64,000 nt of DNA. Origin: Corallium rubrum (Eukaryota > Cnidaria > Anthozoa > Scleralcyonacea > Coralliidae). Shown piece by piece: positions 1 through 11,802 of the stretch. The position numbers were made by a program, and so were the translations under genes. Under the pieces are notes generated by a model. That model saw only the letters and a program-made list of their open reading frames with translations, was not told the origin of the DNA and searched no databases. The DNA lies in NCBI GenBank assembly GCA_964035015.1, contig OZ035997.1, positions 26,031,490 through 26,095,489 of the forward strand, in the 5' to 3' direction. Every line of letters starts with the position of its first letter. Within the stretch, counting starts at the first letter, position 1.

Positions 1-159
1 TAAACAGAGAAACAAAGATAATAGTGAGAGAAGCAAAGGAGGTGGCAACTAGGGAATTGTATGAAAGCTTGAACACAAGAGAAGGAGAGAAGAAGATATT
101 CACGATTGCGAAGGCAAGACAGAAGAAGAGGCAAGATCTGGGAAAAATTGATGTTGTGA

Positions 160-207
<48 letters not shown>

Positions 208-2637
208 TTATTAATTTATATAGCGCTCTAACTATACATATTCTAAAGCGCTGATAAAAAGAATTGGTTTACTAATATTTACAATCAACAGTATAATAAC
301 AATTAGCTAAATAAAAAGTAATCTGATCTTAATCCTTTAAATCGAAAGCTTCTTTAAAAAGATAAGTTTTCAAATGTTTTTTAAAAATGTCAATATTTGT
401 TAAGTTTCTAATATTTGTGGGGAGAGCATTCCACAGTGTAGGTCCCGAAACGGCAAAAGCACGATCTCCAAAGGAGTGAAGGACTTGCATCTGGTTCTTG
501 GTATGTATAATACCAATTGCTCAGTGGGTCGGAGATGATACCGCCCTGTAGATTTTGCTTGCAAGATGTCTCGGATGTAGTTGGGTGTGAGACCATGTAA
601 TGCCTTGAAAACAAGCAAAATAATCTTAAAATGAACGCGATATTTCACAGGCAGCCAGTGCAGGCGAACCATGATGGGAGTGATATGATCAAACTTAGGG
701 ATCAAGCATACCAAACGCGCAGCGACATTGAGTATTCTCTGTAGTCGGTCGTACTGATATTGCTGGAGTCCAAAAGAAGCGAGTTACAGTAGTCAAGATG
801 ACATGTGACAATAGCATGAACTAAAATTTTTGTAGACTCCTCCGTTAGAAATTTCCTAATTTGACGAAGAAGGCTTTACGCATATCTTTCCAACATGAAC
901 ATCCATGGACATGTTCTTGTCAAACCATGTTCCTAGGTTCCGTACGCAACCCATAGGTTCTATGATCGACTCGCCAACACTAACTGAGCTGATAGTAACT
1001 TTAGATAGTTGTTGGCGTGAACCTATGATAAGAAACTCGGTCTTAGGAAATGGACAGGTATTACAAGCTGAAAAAGATATTAAAGATAGATGGAAGACCT
1101 ACTATGAGCAATTACTGAATGTGGAGAATGACAGGGAGGAGTTGGAGGAGATACCTTGCGTAGAAGGGCCTATCAATATGATCAGCAGGGAGGAAGTGGA
1201 ACGAGGTCTAAAGAAAATGAAGAACGGAAAGACCCCTGGACCATCTGAAGTGGCAATAGAGTTGATAAACGCATTGGGTGATGAAGGCAAGGAGTGGCTA
1301 ATGGAGCTTTTACAAAAAGTGGAGAGGGGTGGAATGATAGCAGACGATTGGAGAAGGAGTAGGATTTGTAGTTTGTTCAAGAACAACGGAGATATATTAG
1401 AGTGGGGGAATTATAGAGGATTGAAAATGACTGAACACCTACTGAAAGTGATGGAAAGGATTGTGGATGACAGGTTGAGAAAAACTATAAAGTTAAGAAG
1501 TACTCAACTCGGGCTTATGAAAGGAAGAGGAACAAGTGATGCGATTTACATTGTAAAGCGATTGCAGGAGAAGGCATTGGAAGGAAATCAGAAAGTATAC
1601 TATGGTTTTGTTGACCTTGAGAAAGCATATGACAGGGTTCCTAGAGAGGTAGTGTTTTGGTGACTGAGGCGAAGAGGAGTACCAGAGAGACTGATTGATG
1701 TGGTGAAGGATATGTATAGAGGGTCAAGAACAGTGGTGAGCACAGTGTATGGCGACACAGAGGAGTTTGGAATTGAAGTTGGATTACATCAAGGGTCTGC
1801 ACTGAGTCCATTTCTGTTTGTGGTAGTGATGGATGTGCTGACTGAGATGACTGGGACTGAACGTATATGGGAGCTACTATATGCAGATGATCTGGTGGTT
1901 ATGGCACACTCGGAAGAAGAACTGCAGCGAAGGATGGCAGAGTGGCAGAAGGGCTTGGAGAACGGAGGTTTGAAGGTGAATGTAGAGAAGATGGAGACAA
2001 TGGTTAGCAGTAAGGAAGAAGGTGAGCAGATTTCGCTGGAGGATATCCATGGAAGGCAGCTGAATCAAGTGGATAGTTTCAAGTATCTCGGAGCGACGGT
2101 GGAGAGCACAGGTGGAACAGAGAAGGAAGTAAGGAACTGGATAAGCTCAGGATGGGCAAGATGGAAGGAGGTCAGCAGTGTAGTACTCGATAAAAAAATG
2201 CCATTGAAGCTGAGGGTGAAGATCTACACAGCAGTGGTGAGACCTGTATTGCTGTATGGTGTAGAGAACTGGGCGATGAGAAGGAGTGAAGAAAAACAGC
2301 TGGAAAGGACGGAGACGAGAATGCTGCGATGGCTGATGGGAGTATCTTTAAGAGAGAGAAGGAGGAACGAAGATATCAGAGCAGAAGCTGGAGTGGTGTC
2401 GATCGATGGTAGAGATGGTATGGCCACATACTCAGGATGAAAGTAGACAACCCGGTGAGAGTGGCGCTGAAAAAACAAGTGGAGGGAAAGATATCAAGAG
2501 GGAGACAGAGAATTAGATGGAGAGATGGAGTGGAAAGAGACATGAGACATTTGGGCTTGGAGAAGGAAGATGCAGAAGACAGAAGACGTTGGCGACAACA
2601 TATAAGAGCGACCGACCTCACTAGGGATTAAGGCAGA
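1..2637 (+). mobile_element. LINE (non-LTR retrotransposon), 5'-truncated, interrupted
   Basis: Bases 1-164 encode the linker upstream of a LINE reverse transcriptase (EGEKKIFTIAKARQKKRQDL), and the frame resumes near 1045. The RT core follows: a KKMKNGKTPGPSEV block, a GRGTSDAIYIVKRLQEKA block, FVDLEKAYDRVPREV, then LHQGSALSPFLF and the catalytic YADDLVVMA around 1880. The C-terminal part with YGHILRM and RWRDGVERD runs to a stop at 2631. A TGA at 1661-1663 replaces a tryptophan codon and a frameshift lies near 2405-2418, so this copy is dead. The sequence resembles the RT-only ORFs often annotated as endonuclease-reverse transcriptase in cnidarians and ticks; I do not assign a clade. It lies upstream of the first visible AGA exon, so probably in an AGA intron. 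Confidence 0.9.
165..1040 (-). mobile_element. CR1/L2-like LINE 3' fragment nested in the first LINE
   Basis: Read on the minus strand, this insert encodes the end of a LINE RT: a GTWFDKNMSMDVHVGKIC segment, then VRLHWLPVKYRVHFKIILLV, ALHGLTPNYI and FRDLHCGMLSPQI. It ends at 165-207 in a TAA/TTA tail next to a TTTATATAGCGCT motif, a 3' end common in animal CR1/L2-like repeats. The flanking LINE reads continuously across it, so this is a later insertion. It is 5'-truncated to ~0.88 kb and broken. The exact right border (1000-1045) is uncertain. Confidence 0.85.
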
Positions 2638-2880
2638 GAAGAAGAAGAAGAAGAAGAAGAAGAAGAAGAAGAAGAAGAAGAAGAAGAAGAAGAAGAAGAA
2701 GAAGAAGAAGAAGAAGAAGAAGAAGAAGAAGAAGAAGAAGAAGAAGAAGAAGAAGAAGAAGAAGAAGAAGAAGAAGAAGAAGAAGAAGAAGAAGAAGAAG
2801 AAGAAGAAGAAGAAGAAGAAGAAGAAGAAGAAGAAGAAGAAGAAGAAGAAGAAGAAGAAGAAGAAGAAGAAGAAGAAGAA

Positions 2881-2921
<41 letters not shown>

Positions 2922-2955
2922 AGACGAAGACGAAGACGAAGAAGAAGAAGAAGGG
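2638..2955 (+). repeat. GAA/GAC microsatellite at LINE 3' end
   Basis: About 315 bp of nearly pure GAA follows directly after the LINE stop codon region, with a GAC block at 2880-2920 and GAAGAC units after it. It probably expanded from the LINE's own 3' tail. Confidence 0.95.
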
Positions 2956-3715
2956 TGTTCATTAGAGAGGGGTATTTATTAGAGAGGAGTGTTCATTAGA
3001 GAGGGGTGTTTGTTATAGAAGGGCGTTTATTAGTGAAGGGTGTTTATTAGAGAGGGGCATTATTAGAGAGAGGTGTTTATTAGAGAGGGCGTTTATTAGA
3101 TAGGTGTATTAGAGAGGTGTTTATTAGAGAGGTGTTTATAGAGAGAGGTGTTTATAGAGAGAGGTGTTTATTTGAGAAGGTGTTTATTAGGGAGGGGCAT
3201 TTATTAAGGAGAGCTGTTCATTGGAGAGGGGCATTTATTGGAGAGGGGCATTTATTGGAAAGGGGCATTTATTAGAGAGGGCGTTCGTTAGAGAGGGGTG
3301 TTTATTAGATAGGGCATTCATAAGTGATTGGCGTTTATTAGAGAGGGGTGTTTATTAGGGAGGGTTGTTTAGTAGAGAGGGGTGTTTATTTGAGGGGGTA
3401 TATTGGAGAGGGGCGTTCGTTAGACAGGGGCGTTTATTAGAGAGGGCATTCGTTAGAGAGGGATGTTTATACAGAGGGGTGTTTGTTGGAGAGGTGTGTT
3501 TATTTGAGGGAGGTGTGGATTTGAAAGGGACGTTCTTTAGAGACGGGCGTTTATTAGAGGGAGGCGTTTATAAGAGAGGGGTGTTTATTAGAGAGGGGTA
3601 TTAATTAGAGAGGGGTATTTATTAGAGAGGGGTGTGTATTAGAGAGAGGAGTCTATTTGAGAGCCGTTTCTTAGAGATGGATGTTTATTAGAGAGGGATG
3701 TTTATTAAAGATTAG
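2955..3715. repeat. Minisatellite, ~17-19 bp GTGTTTATTAGAGAGGG units (block 1)
   Basis: Dozens of diverged copies of a unit close to GTGTTTATTAGAGAGGGG, with point changes and length changes between neighbours. No coding content; the short open frames across it are by-products of the repeat. Confidence 0.93.
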
Positions 3716-4446
3716 TATAAATTTACAAGTTTAGGTCACAAATCCTTGAAATTCATTGGCTATCGCAGGAATTTCTATCTGGCGATAAGCCAATGAAAAG
3801 CCTTCTTTTGACGAAATTGACCAATGCCAGAATGCGTAGTATAGCACGAGCAATGATCATTAGAGCCAGCGGTTGTTCTGTTAAGCAACAATGGCGCCGA
3901 AATTATAACAGAGTGGGCGAAGCAATAAGTTCTACAGAAAACAAAAACGGCTACAAAATGGTTAGAATGGAAATTATTAATGGTAAGATCGTTAAAAAGT
4001 TTATCTGTGTTCGTCTAAAACGAAATAACTGGAAACAAAACACATTTCAAAATTACGCTTGCTGTTGACAAGATTTCGTGATGTAAACTATATGCTAAAT
4101 TGAATGTTTGTTTCAACTTTTTGTCACTTTTGCAAATCAAACGAGTGGATATATATTGTTTCAATATTGTACGTGAAAACCCATGCTAAACCCATGCTTT
4201 ACGTTTTCAACAGTTACTGTATGGAACCAAGGAGATCTCCAAAATGACTGTTGAACTTTTGTTGTTGGCAGTTAAAAAATATATTAAAGGAGCCTCAAAG
4301 AATACGTTATGGTCGAGAATCTATTTAACTTTTGTTGGTAAATTTATGCTAAAACAATTCGACGACTCGCCGTCGTTTTCTCTGAGCGATAGAGCCCGAG
4401 TTTTCTATTCCCTCATAGAAAACTCGGGCTCGTTGTCTAATTGTTA
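3716..4446. other. Non-repeat block splitting the minisatellite; two hairpins
   Basis: This ~730 bp separates two blocks of the same minisatellite. It begins near a hairpin (arms CATTGGCTATCGC at 3754-3766 and its near-complement ending 3795) and ends near a perfect 17-bp inverted repeat (GAGCCCGAGTTTTCTAT, 4392-4408 with 4415-4431). Probably a foldback element inserted in the array. Two short open frames (3793-4068, 4244-4447) have no recognisable domain. Confidence 0.5.
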
Positions 4447-4722
4447 AATAGTGTTTATTAGAGAGAGGCGTTTATTAGAGAGGTGTTTATTAGAGAGAGG
4501 TGTTTATTAGAGAGGTGTTTATTGGAGAGAGGTGTTTATTAGAGAGAGGTGTTTATTAGAGAGGGTGTTTATTAGAGAGGGTGTTTATTAGAGAGGCGTT
4601 TATTAGAGAGATGTGTTTATTAGAGAGAGGTGTTTGTTAGACAGAGGTGTTTATTAGAGAGAGGTGTTTGTTAGAGAGAGGTGTTTGTTAGAGAGAGGTG
4701 TTTGTTATAGAGAGGTGTTAAT
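4447..4722. repeat. Minisatellite, same family (block 2)
   Basis: Units close to GTGTTTATTAGAGAGAG, more homogeneous than block 1 and with AG-doublet variants. Continues the array seen at 2955-3715. Confidence 0.92.
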
Positions 4723-4979
4723 AAGATCATAATTTTTTTATTCATGTAACACCTAGGAGTACAATACTGGTTAAAACATGCACGTGTCATTCAATAGATA
4801 TATAAATTAATACAAGAGTTGTTTGTATTCAAGAAATGCCTTTGTTCAAGAAGGGTGTTTATATTAATGGTGGCTTTTCATCAACTGAACACACTATTTT
4901 GCAATTGGTATGATTGTATAATGAATATTAATTTTATTTGCTTGTAAATTCATGATTTGTATTACTTGGCATTATTTAG

Positions 4980-6116
4980 TCCAGATGAAGATGGTGAAAC
5001 TACATTGGATGCAATGATAATGGATGGGTGTGTTTAACATTTCACATTTTATTGTTTTACTTTACTTTGCTTTGCTTTGCTTTATTTTATTTTATTTAGT
5101 ATATACTCTTTACCCCTATAATGTGTGGCTTGACGGGTGTTTTTTTTTACACAAATAAAATTGTCTGGCGTTGGCTAGATAAAATGTTCAGCAGCAACAA
5201 CACAAATGAAGCAAACAGGTTGCGAGTTTTCTTGATTGTTCTATACAAAAATATCGAAAGCAAATAGTTTCTTGTATCACGGACGTGAGTGATGGATTAT
5301 TTTACACACGACCGTGAAAACGCTAAAATTGATGTACTGCCATATTAAGAGATAGTGAAGCTGCTCTAGGCTTTTCATATTTTGACATGCTTTGTTTTTT
5401 GGCAGTTGAGTTAAAAGTAAATAGTTTTCTAACGTGAAACGTTTGTCTGGACTAAACCCTGAAAAGTGCGAAGTTATGCGGATAACACACCAAAGAGATC
5501 TCACAGTACTCGAGTACTATTTATCAGGCAAGAAACTCAAAGTGGTTAACCAATTCAAAGATTTTGGTGTAATTATAACAAGAAATTTGTCATGGAGTGA
5601 TCAAGTCACCACTGCTATTAACAAAGCCAAAATCGAATTTTGGGCCTGATCAAGCGGACTGTTGGATCCTCTAACACAAGCATCTTTGCGATGTTATACA
5701 AATCTTTGGTGAGACCTGTTTTAGAGTACGCAGTGCCAGCATGGTCACCTTATCTGGTTAAAGATGATGTGCAAGCCTTAGAGCGTATTCAAAGAAGAGC
5801 ATCGAGAATAGCTCTGAAACAGAAACATGGTGAAATGCCGTACCACAAACGCTGTAAAATGTTAAAATGGGCCTGGTAGAATGTTACAAGACAGTATTTG
5901 GCTTTAATGGCTTAATATTTAGTGACATTTTAGAATATAGAGACATCAAGAAGACTAGAGCTAATCACAAATACACTTTATATACCAAATCACCTAGAAT
6001 TAACTGTTATAGGTATTCATTTTTCGTAAGTACCGTTGTTGAAGTAGATAGTATAAACGAATTCAAAAGTCAGCGAATAAACGAATAACAAGTATTTATT
6101 TTTATTTTATATATTT

Positions 6117-6195
<79 letters not shown>

Positions 6196-7737
6196 TTTTA
6201 TTAAATTTATATTCTGTAATTAATTTAAAGTAGGAATTTTTTTTATGTACCTTCAATGTATTTAGGTAAGGGGATCCTCACATAGGGCTAACCTCTGGAT
6301 TCTCCTGCAAGGACCTTGACTTTTAATTTTTGTTAAATAGATCATAGGTACCTTCAATAAATTATTGGTTGATTGAACTGGACTTTTGTATTGTAGACAC
6401 CTTTCGCTTTCATCATATAAAATATCTCTGATCGGTTTTTAGTGTAGTTTGCGGAGTCTTAGTATGCTTTGTTGACGAAGTTGCCATTTTCAAACCTGTG
6501 AGTTGTGTTTTGTAAATTTACGAGATTTCCTTGCCTTTAACCCTTTCACTACTAGACGTCTTCTCTCATGAACAAGTAAAATCGTCTGGCGTTAGCCAGA
6601 ATAAAATACTAAAAGACACCAACACTAGTGAAAGGGTTAAAACGGATTTTCATTATCTCAATTGAAGAAACGTTTGGTCAGCGAAACGTTTGACAGAAAA
6701 CGTCATATAGTTGATTTGGCAACTGCTCAGGGAGCTTCTATCTCTATTTGTCAACGGGATTTTCCAATCTGAATAGGTTTATTTTGACTAACGCCAGACG
6801 ATTTTATTAGACGAGGGATACTTGTGGTAAGCAAAGGGTTATAAGTGAGTTTTTCTGTTAATTATTCTTTATTCATTTTCTGCATTTGAACTCCTTGTAT
6901 ACAACTTTGTTTTCTTTTTAACATAGTGATTCCCATGATGTGGGTTCGGTGGGATGCTTAAAAAATATTCGAAGTGCAATATCTGTGGCTAGGAGTGTTA
7001 TGGTTCATACAGAACAAACTTTACTGGTTGGTGACGGCGGTAAGATTTTAATACTTAAAAGTAATTGTGAGTGATGTATATATAAAAAAGTTACTAGATA
7101 GTTACAATCTAGGGGAGCACGGGTGGCGTGTGCTGTTAGCGCGCTACTTCTCACCAAAAAGTTAAGCCCGGATGGGTGACCGCTTGGGAATGACCCCGTT
7201 GTCGGGCTTGGACTCATGTGAGTAGAGTTGTAGTTGATCTCTCCGGTGCTTCGAGGGTTTTTCGCCGGGTTCTCCGGTTTTCCTCCCTCTGTGATCCGTG
7301 GTCTGAACTGCATCGTTGGCGGCTGCTTCGCGCGCCTTTGATATGCCTCGACACGGCCATGTTGATCTGCGTCCTTCGCAATTCAGCCGCTGGCTGCAAG
7401 TAAGGATGATTAGCATGCACCCAGTCCTGTCCTGTCTAGATAGTATACAATATGTTATATATATTTTAGATGTGGACTTAAGGTTACTTTGCATTTATAG
7501 TTTGAAGTATGTCGAATGGTTAATCATCTATTTTTATACCAAATGTCTTTTAGCAAAAGAATTTGCAAAACAAATGGGATTTAAAGAACAGAGTTTGGAG
7601 ACCAATGCGTCAATGTAGGTTGTGCAGTAATTAAATATATTTATGAGATTGACTAGTTGAAACAACCAGATTTAATTGGTTGTCTCTGATGCATTTTTTA
7701 TGTCTTATTAGATGTTTTGGTGTGTAGTATCGCTGTA

Positions 7738-7772
<35 letters not shown>

Positions 7773-10700
7773 GCAGGGCGAGTCAAAATACAAACAACGA
7801 ATAAAAATATATACAGCGATACTACACACCAAAACATCTTATAAGAGATTTATTATACAACTGCTCTGATCAACACATTTTTATGGAAAACGAAAACTCT
7901 AAAAAGGCCAGAGGAGTAGCGTGACTTGCACCAGGACAAAATAATAAGCATACATGAAGTAGTCTCCCGTTGTAAATTTGATTGGCTAACAAAATCTGTC
8001 AAACCGGTTTTCTACTATCCAAATAACTAACTATCCAAATATCGCTGTATATTTGTACTCATTTTTGGCGTTATTTGGACAGTTTTTAATACAGTTGTAT
8101 AATAAGATGATGTATTGATGCATTTTGGACCAATTATTTACTGTTTAAAGGTCAGGGCAACAAAAATCATAATTTTTAATTCTTGATTTTTTATTTAAAG
8201 ACATACTTTCTAATGTACTTCAAGTAATATAAACGATTTTTGTCAGCAACAACATCGGAAATTTCGACAAAAAGCAACTCGACTGCAGACACACGGAAAA
8301 TTGAATCTTTTTGTTTTATACATCTTTTAAACATCTTGAATTTTTCGAAATTGGGGAATCTTTTTTACAAACACGCAAAAACAATCAGAACCACCGTATT
8401 ATTTTCATTAACAGCCAATCGGGTTGCTCCGTTTTTATAGATGACTCATGACGCAATAGAGCGTTTTCACTCACGTGATCGGTGGCCCATTGGGGGTGGT
8501 GAAACAATACAAAATATTTGAATAAGAAAGAGTTAATTCCCATACCGTACACCAATATGGCCGCCATTTCATTGTTTTGGTACACCAATATGACGTAATG
8601 TGACGTAAGATGAAAACGCTCTATAAAAATTTTCCTTCATCACAAGTTTCTTCTTTTTAGACGACCGGCCAAGGCTTCAAAATATTACTTTTGATGGCAT
8701 TTTTTGTTACAAATCATAATGTATACTTTGAAGGTAAGGGGGGTTACCAGTCGTAATTATTGATTTATATTCTAAAATTTGGAAGATTTTTGGAAGCACA
8801 ATGTGATGAATGGGATATCTGTAAAAGTACTGCCTAATACGTTTGTGTTTTATTTGGATTGGCTAAATTCAGAATGCTATCCAATCAGCGTGGTTGAGGT
8901 TCTGATTATCCTAATTCGCATAACTCACCTATGGCGCAAATTCACCTATATATAACACTTCGAAGAACAGCCACAAGTAGCCAACTTTTTGTTACAAACA
9001 GGTAACCACCATAGAAATGTAGCTTAGACATTAATCAAAATGACTAGGCCGGTTACCATCCGTGTATCACAAGATAGCACTGTTGAACCGGTGAGTTAAA
9101 GTGCTGAAGATATCATGAGCAACACTGTACTGCATAGTACAAAAGCTCAGCTTTAAGTACATGGCGGTATCGGCAAATTACCAAAATAAAACGAAGTATA
9201 TTGCGAATTTGAGACTTCTCTGTATCTACCAGATCAAATATAGTTCTGATTCTTAGAAAGCTTAGGCTTTTCTTCGAAGTGATATTTTTAGGTGTATTCA
9301 CGCCATATTTTTTGTTTGTTTATGATTGTGAGTTATGCGAATTAGGTTGACCAGAACTAGAGGCACGCTGATTGGATAACGCTCTGAAGCGAGTCTTTCA
9401 AAATAAAACACCTACGTATAGTTTGCATCACTCCACAGAAATCCCATTCATCCCAGTGTGTCTTTAAAAAACCCCAAATTTTAGTATGTAACTTCAAATT
9501 ACGACTGGTAACCCCCTCACCTTCAAAACATACGCTATCCGACACTATCTGGCATGGTTACCTGCTTGTAACAAAAAAATGCCATCAACGTTGTTTTTGA
9601 GACACTTTTATCGAGGTTGGCCGGCCTTCTATTTCAAAAGTCCAGTCCACATGACTATTTTTATAAGCATGTTGCTCAAAAGACCAAAAAAGACCATGTT
9701 TAGTTAATTCTCTTGATTATTATTTAATTAATTAGCAATATTTGGAAGGAATGGAAACAAAACAAGTGCCAACCTAATTTTTGGAAGGTTTGTCAGTATT
9801 TCTTGCTAAAATAAGTAGTCAGTTGATTATGTTTGCTCGTGTTTGTCACCATTTGTAACTATTCAATTCAATGTCGTTTTAACCACGTTTTGAACTCAAT
9901 TAAATTTAGAGCGTTCTCCCAGATCCAAAAACGTCATGTGGTCCTTATCATCCTGATCAAACAAGGTATGGAAGATTTATAATAACTTACCTTTAAGTAA
10001 TTATAATAACATACATGGAAAAAACTCTCAATTCTGATTGGCTAAGGGAAGTGCAGTTTTAACTTAATGCAGTGCGGGGAAAATGGCATGTGAAAGCTAT
10101 TTTTCATTATTTTAAGTGTTGTACACAAAAAACTGGGGTGAAGTTTTATGTCATGTGCACTTTTTGAAATTCTTAAAATAATTCTAAGAAAATAATTATA
10201 ATAATCTGAACTTTGTGTGCATCAATCCTGCCTGGGCCGGCCAAAAACGGTCTTTTACTGTCTAATGCGATTTTACTCGTCGAAGAGAGAACCCTCCGAC
10301 ATCCTAGGCAGCAGTGGGTTAAATTATGTTACTTACATTTTTTTTGATATATAGGAAGTTCTTTGAAAAGGGTCAACGCACCATATTTGTACACGAGTCT
10401 AATCATGACACTATAGGTATGGATGTCTCAGTTAACTTGTAGTATTGTACTCAGTTGTCTAAATGTCCAATCATAGTTTCTGTTCAATTACAGTCTCTCA
10501 TGCATGTTCATTTAAATTTTTTTTTCCCGGCTAAAGGAATGATTGCAATTGACAAATCTGGACATGTAGCCGCAGGAACAACAACTAATGGATTAAATCA
10601 TAAAATTTCCGGGTAGAGTATCTTGTACATGTAGTTACAAACAACTCAACTTATATAATGTTTTAAAACATGAACTGCAGTGATTTATGCGTTCATCATT

Positions 10701-11716
10701 ATCATATACGGTCTTCATTACATATTTATCTTATATAGTGTCTTTATCCTATAGTGTCTATGAAATGAAAAATATATTTGGCATTTTTTGTTGTTTTAAT
10801 GAACAGAAGAACATGTTAGGAGCACTCACTGAGGCGTATATAGTCGTCGTGCTGTGAATGTCTCAAAGTTTGCCATGAATAGTTTGTTTTTGGAGAAATG
10901 TTTTATGACGTACGTACGCAAATGGATGATTACGTCTGAAATTCTTTGAAATTCTTATGCATATAGTTGTCCATTTGCGCACATCATAAGGCATTGTTAT
11001 CGAAAGCTCAAGACTATACATATACCAGATTCTCTTGAAATTTACTATGAATGATCACAAATCACGTTTTTCTCTACATGATCTCTGTTTCACCCAGACG
11101 TTTTAAAAAAAAACGCTACGTCCCTGCTTCCATGCTTCGATTGCCAAAATCTCCGATTAGTAAACCCTTAAGGCCAGCTAGAAGATCATTGACACTGAAT
11201 AAAGTTGATAATGATGACCATCTGTGTTCAGTGACCGACCTTGTTTTGTTGTGTTTAGTCGTGTTGGTGACTCTCCTATCGCTGGGGCTGGTTCTTATGC
11301 TGACAGTGAAGTAGGAGGAGCAGCTGCAACTGGTGATGGAGATATTATGATGAGGTTTTTGCCAAGGTTGGTACAACATAAGCTCACATATTAAAGGACA
11401 ACAAAGAGACAAGAGTCTCTTGTAAGTTTGTATGACAAGATTCACGTAAACTGAGCAAAAACGTATTTAGATTTCGAAATATCGGTCAAGAACAAGGCAC
11501 AGCTATAAAGCAAGGAAAAGATTAAAATGATTTTAATAAACCTTTTTTCATGCACTTTTCGCGCGTGACGTGCGCGCTGGTATTTATGAAAAAAGTTCTT
11601 TTCTAATTTAACGTTTGTAATTATCAAATATAGTGTATTATTGTATAATTACATATTATTATAAATTAAATATACTATTATTATTATTATAGATTAAATA
11701 TACCATTGTTATTATA

Positions 11717-11802
<86 letters not shown>

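Noticed and set aside
2621-2962. Long poly-Leu/Arg open frame
   Set aside because: Translation of the GAA/GAC microsatellite only.
2955-3715. CRISPR-like or coding repeat array
   Set aside because: Unit length varies and no spacers or long frame exist.
3793-4068. 91-codon open frame as a missing 5' AGA exon
   Set aside because: It does not contain the AGA N-terminal motifs and has the wrong context; the missing exons must lie left of the window.
7150-7215. 5S rRNA gene
   Set aside because: Only the 3' promoter-like half is present and it is embedded in a SINE.
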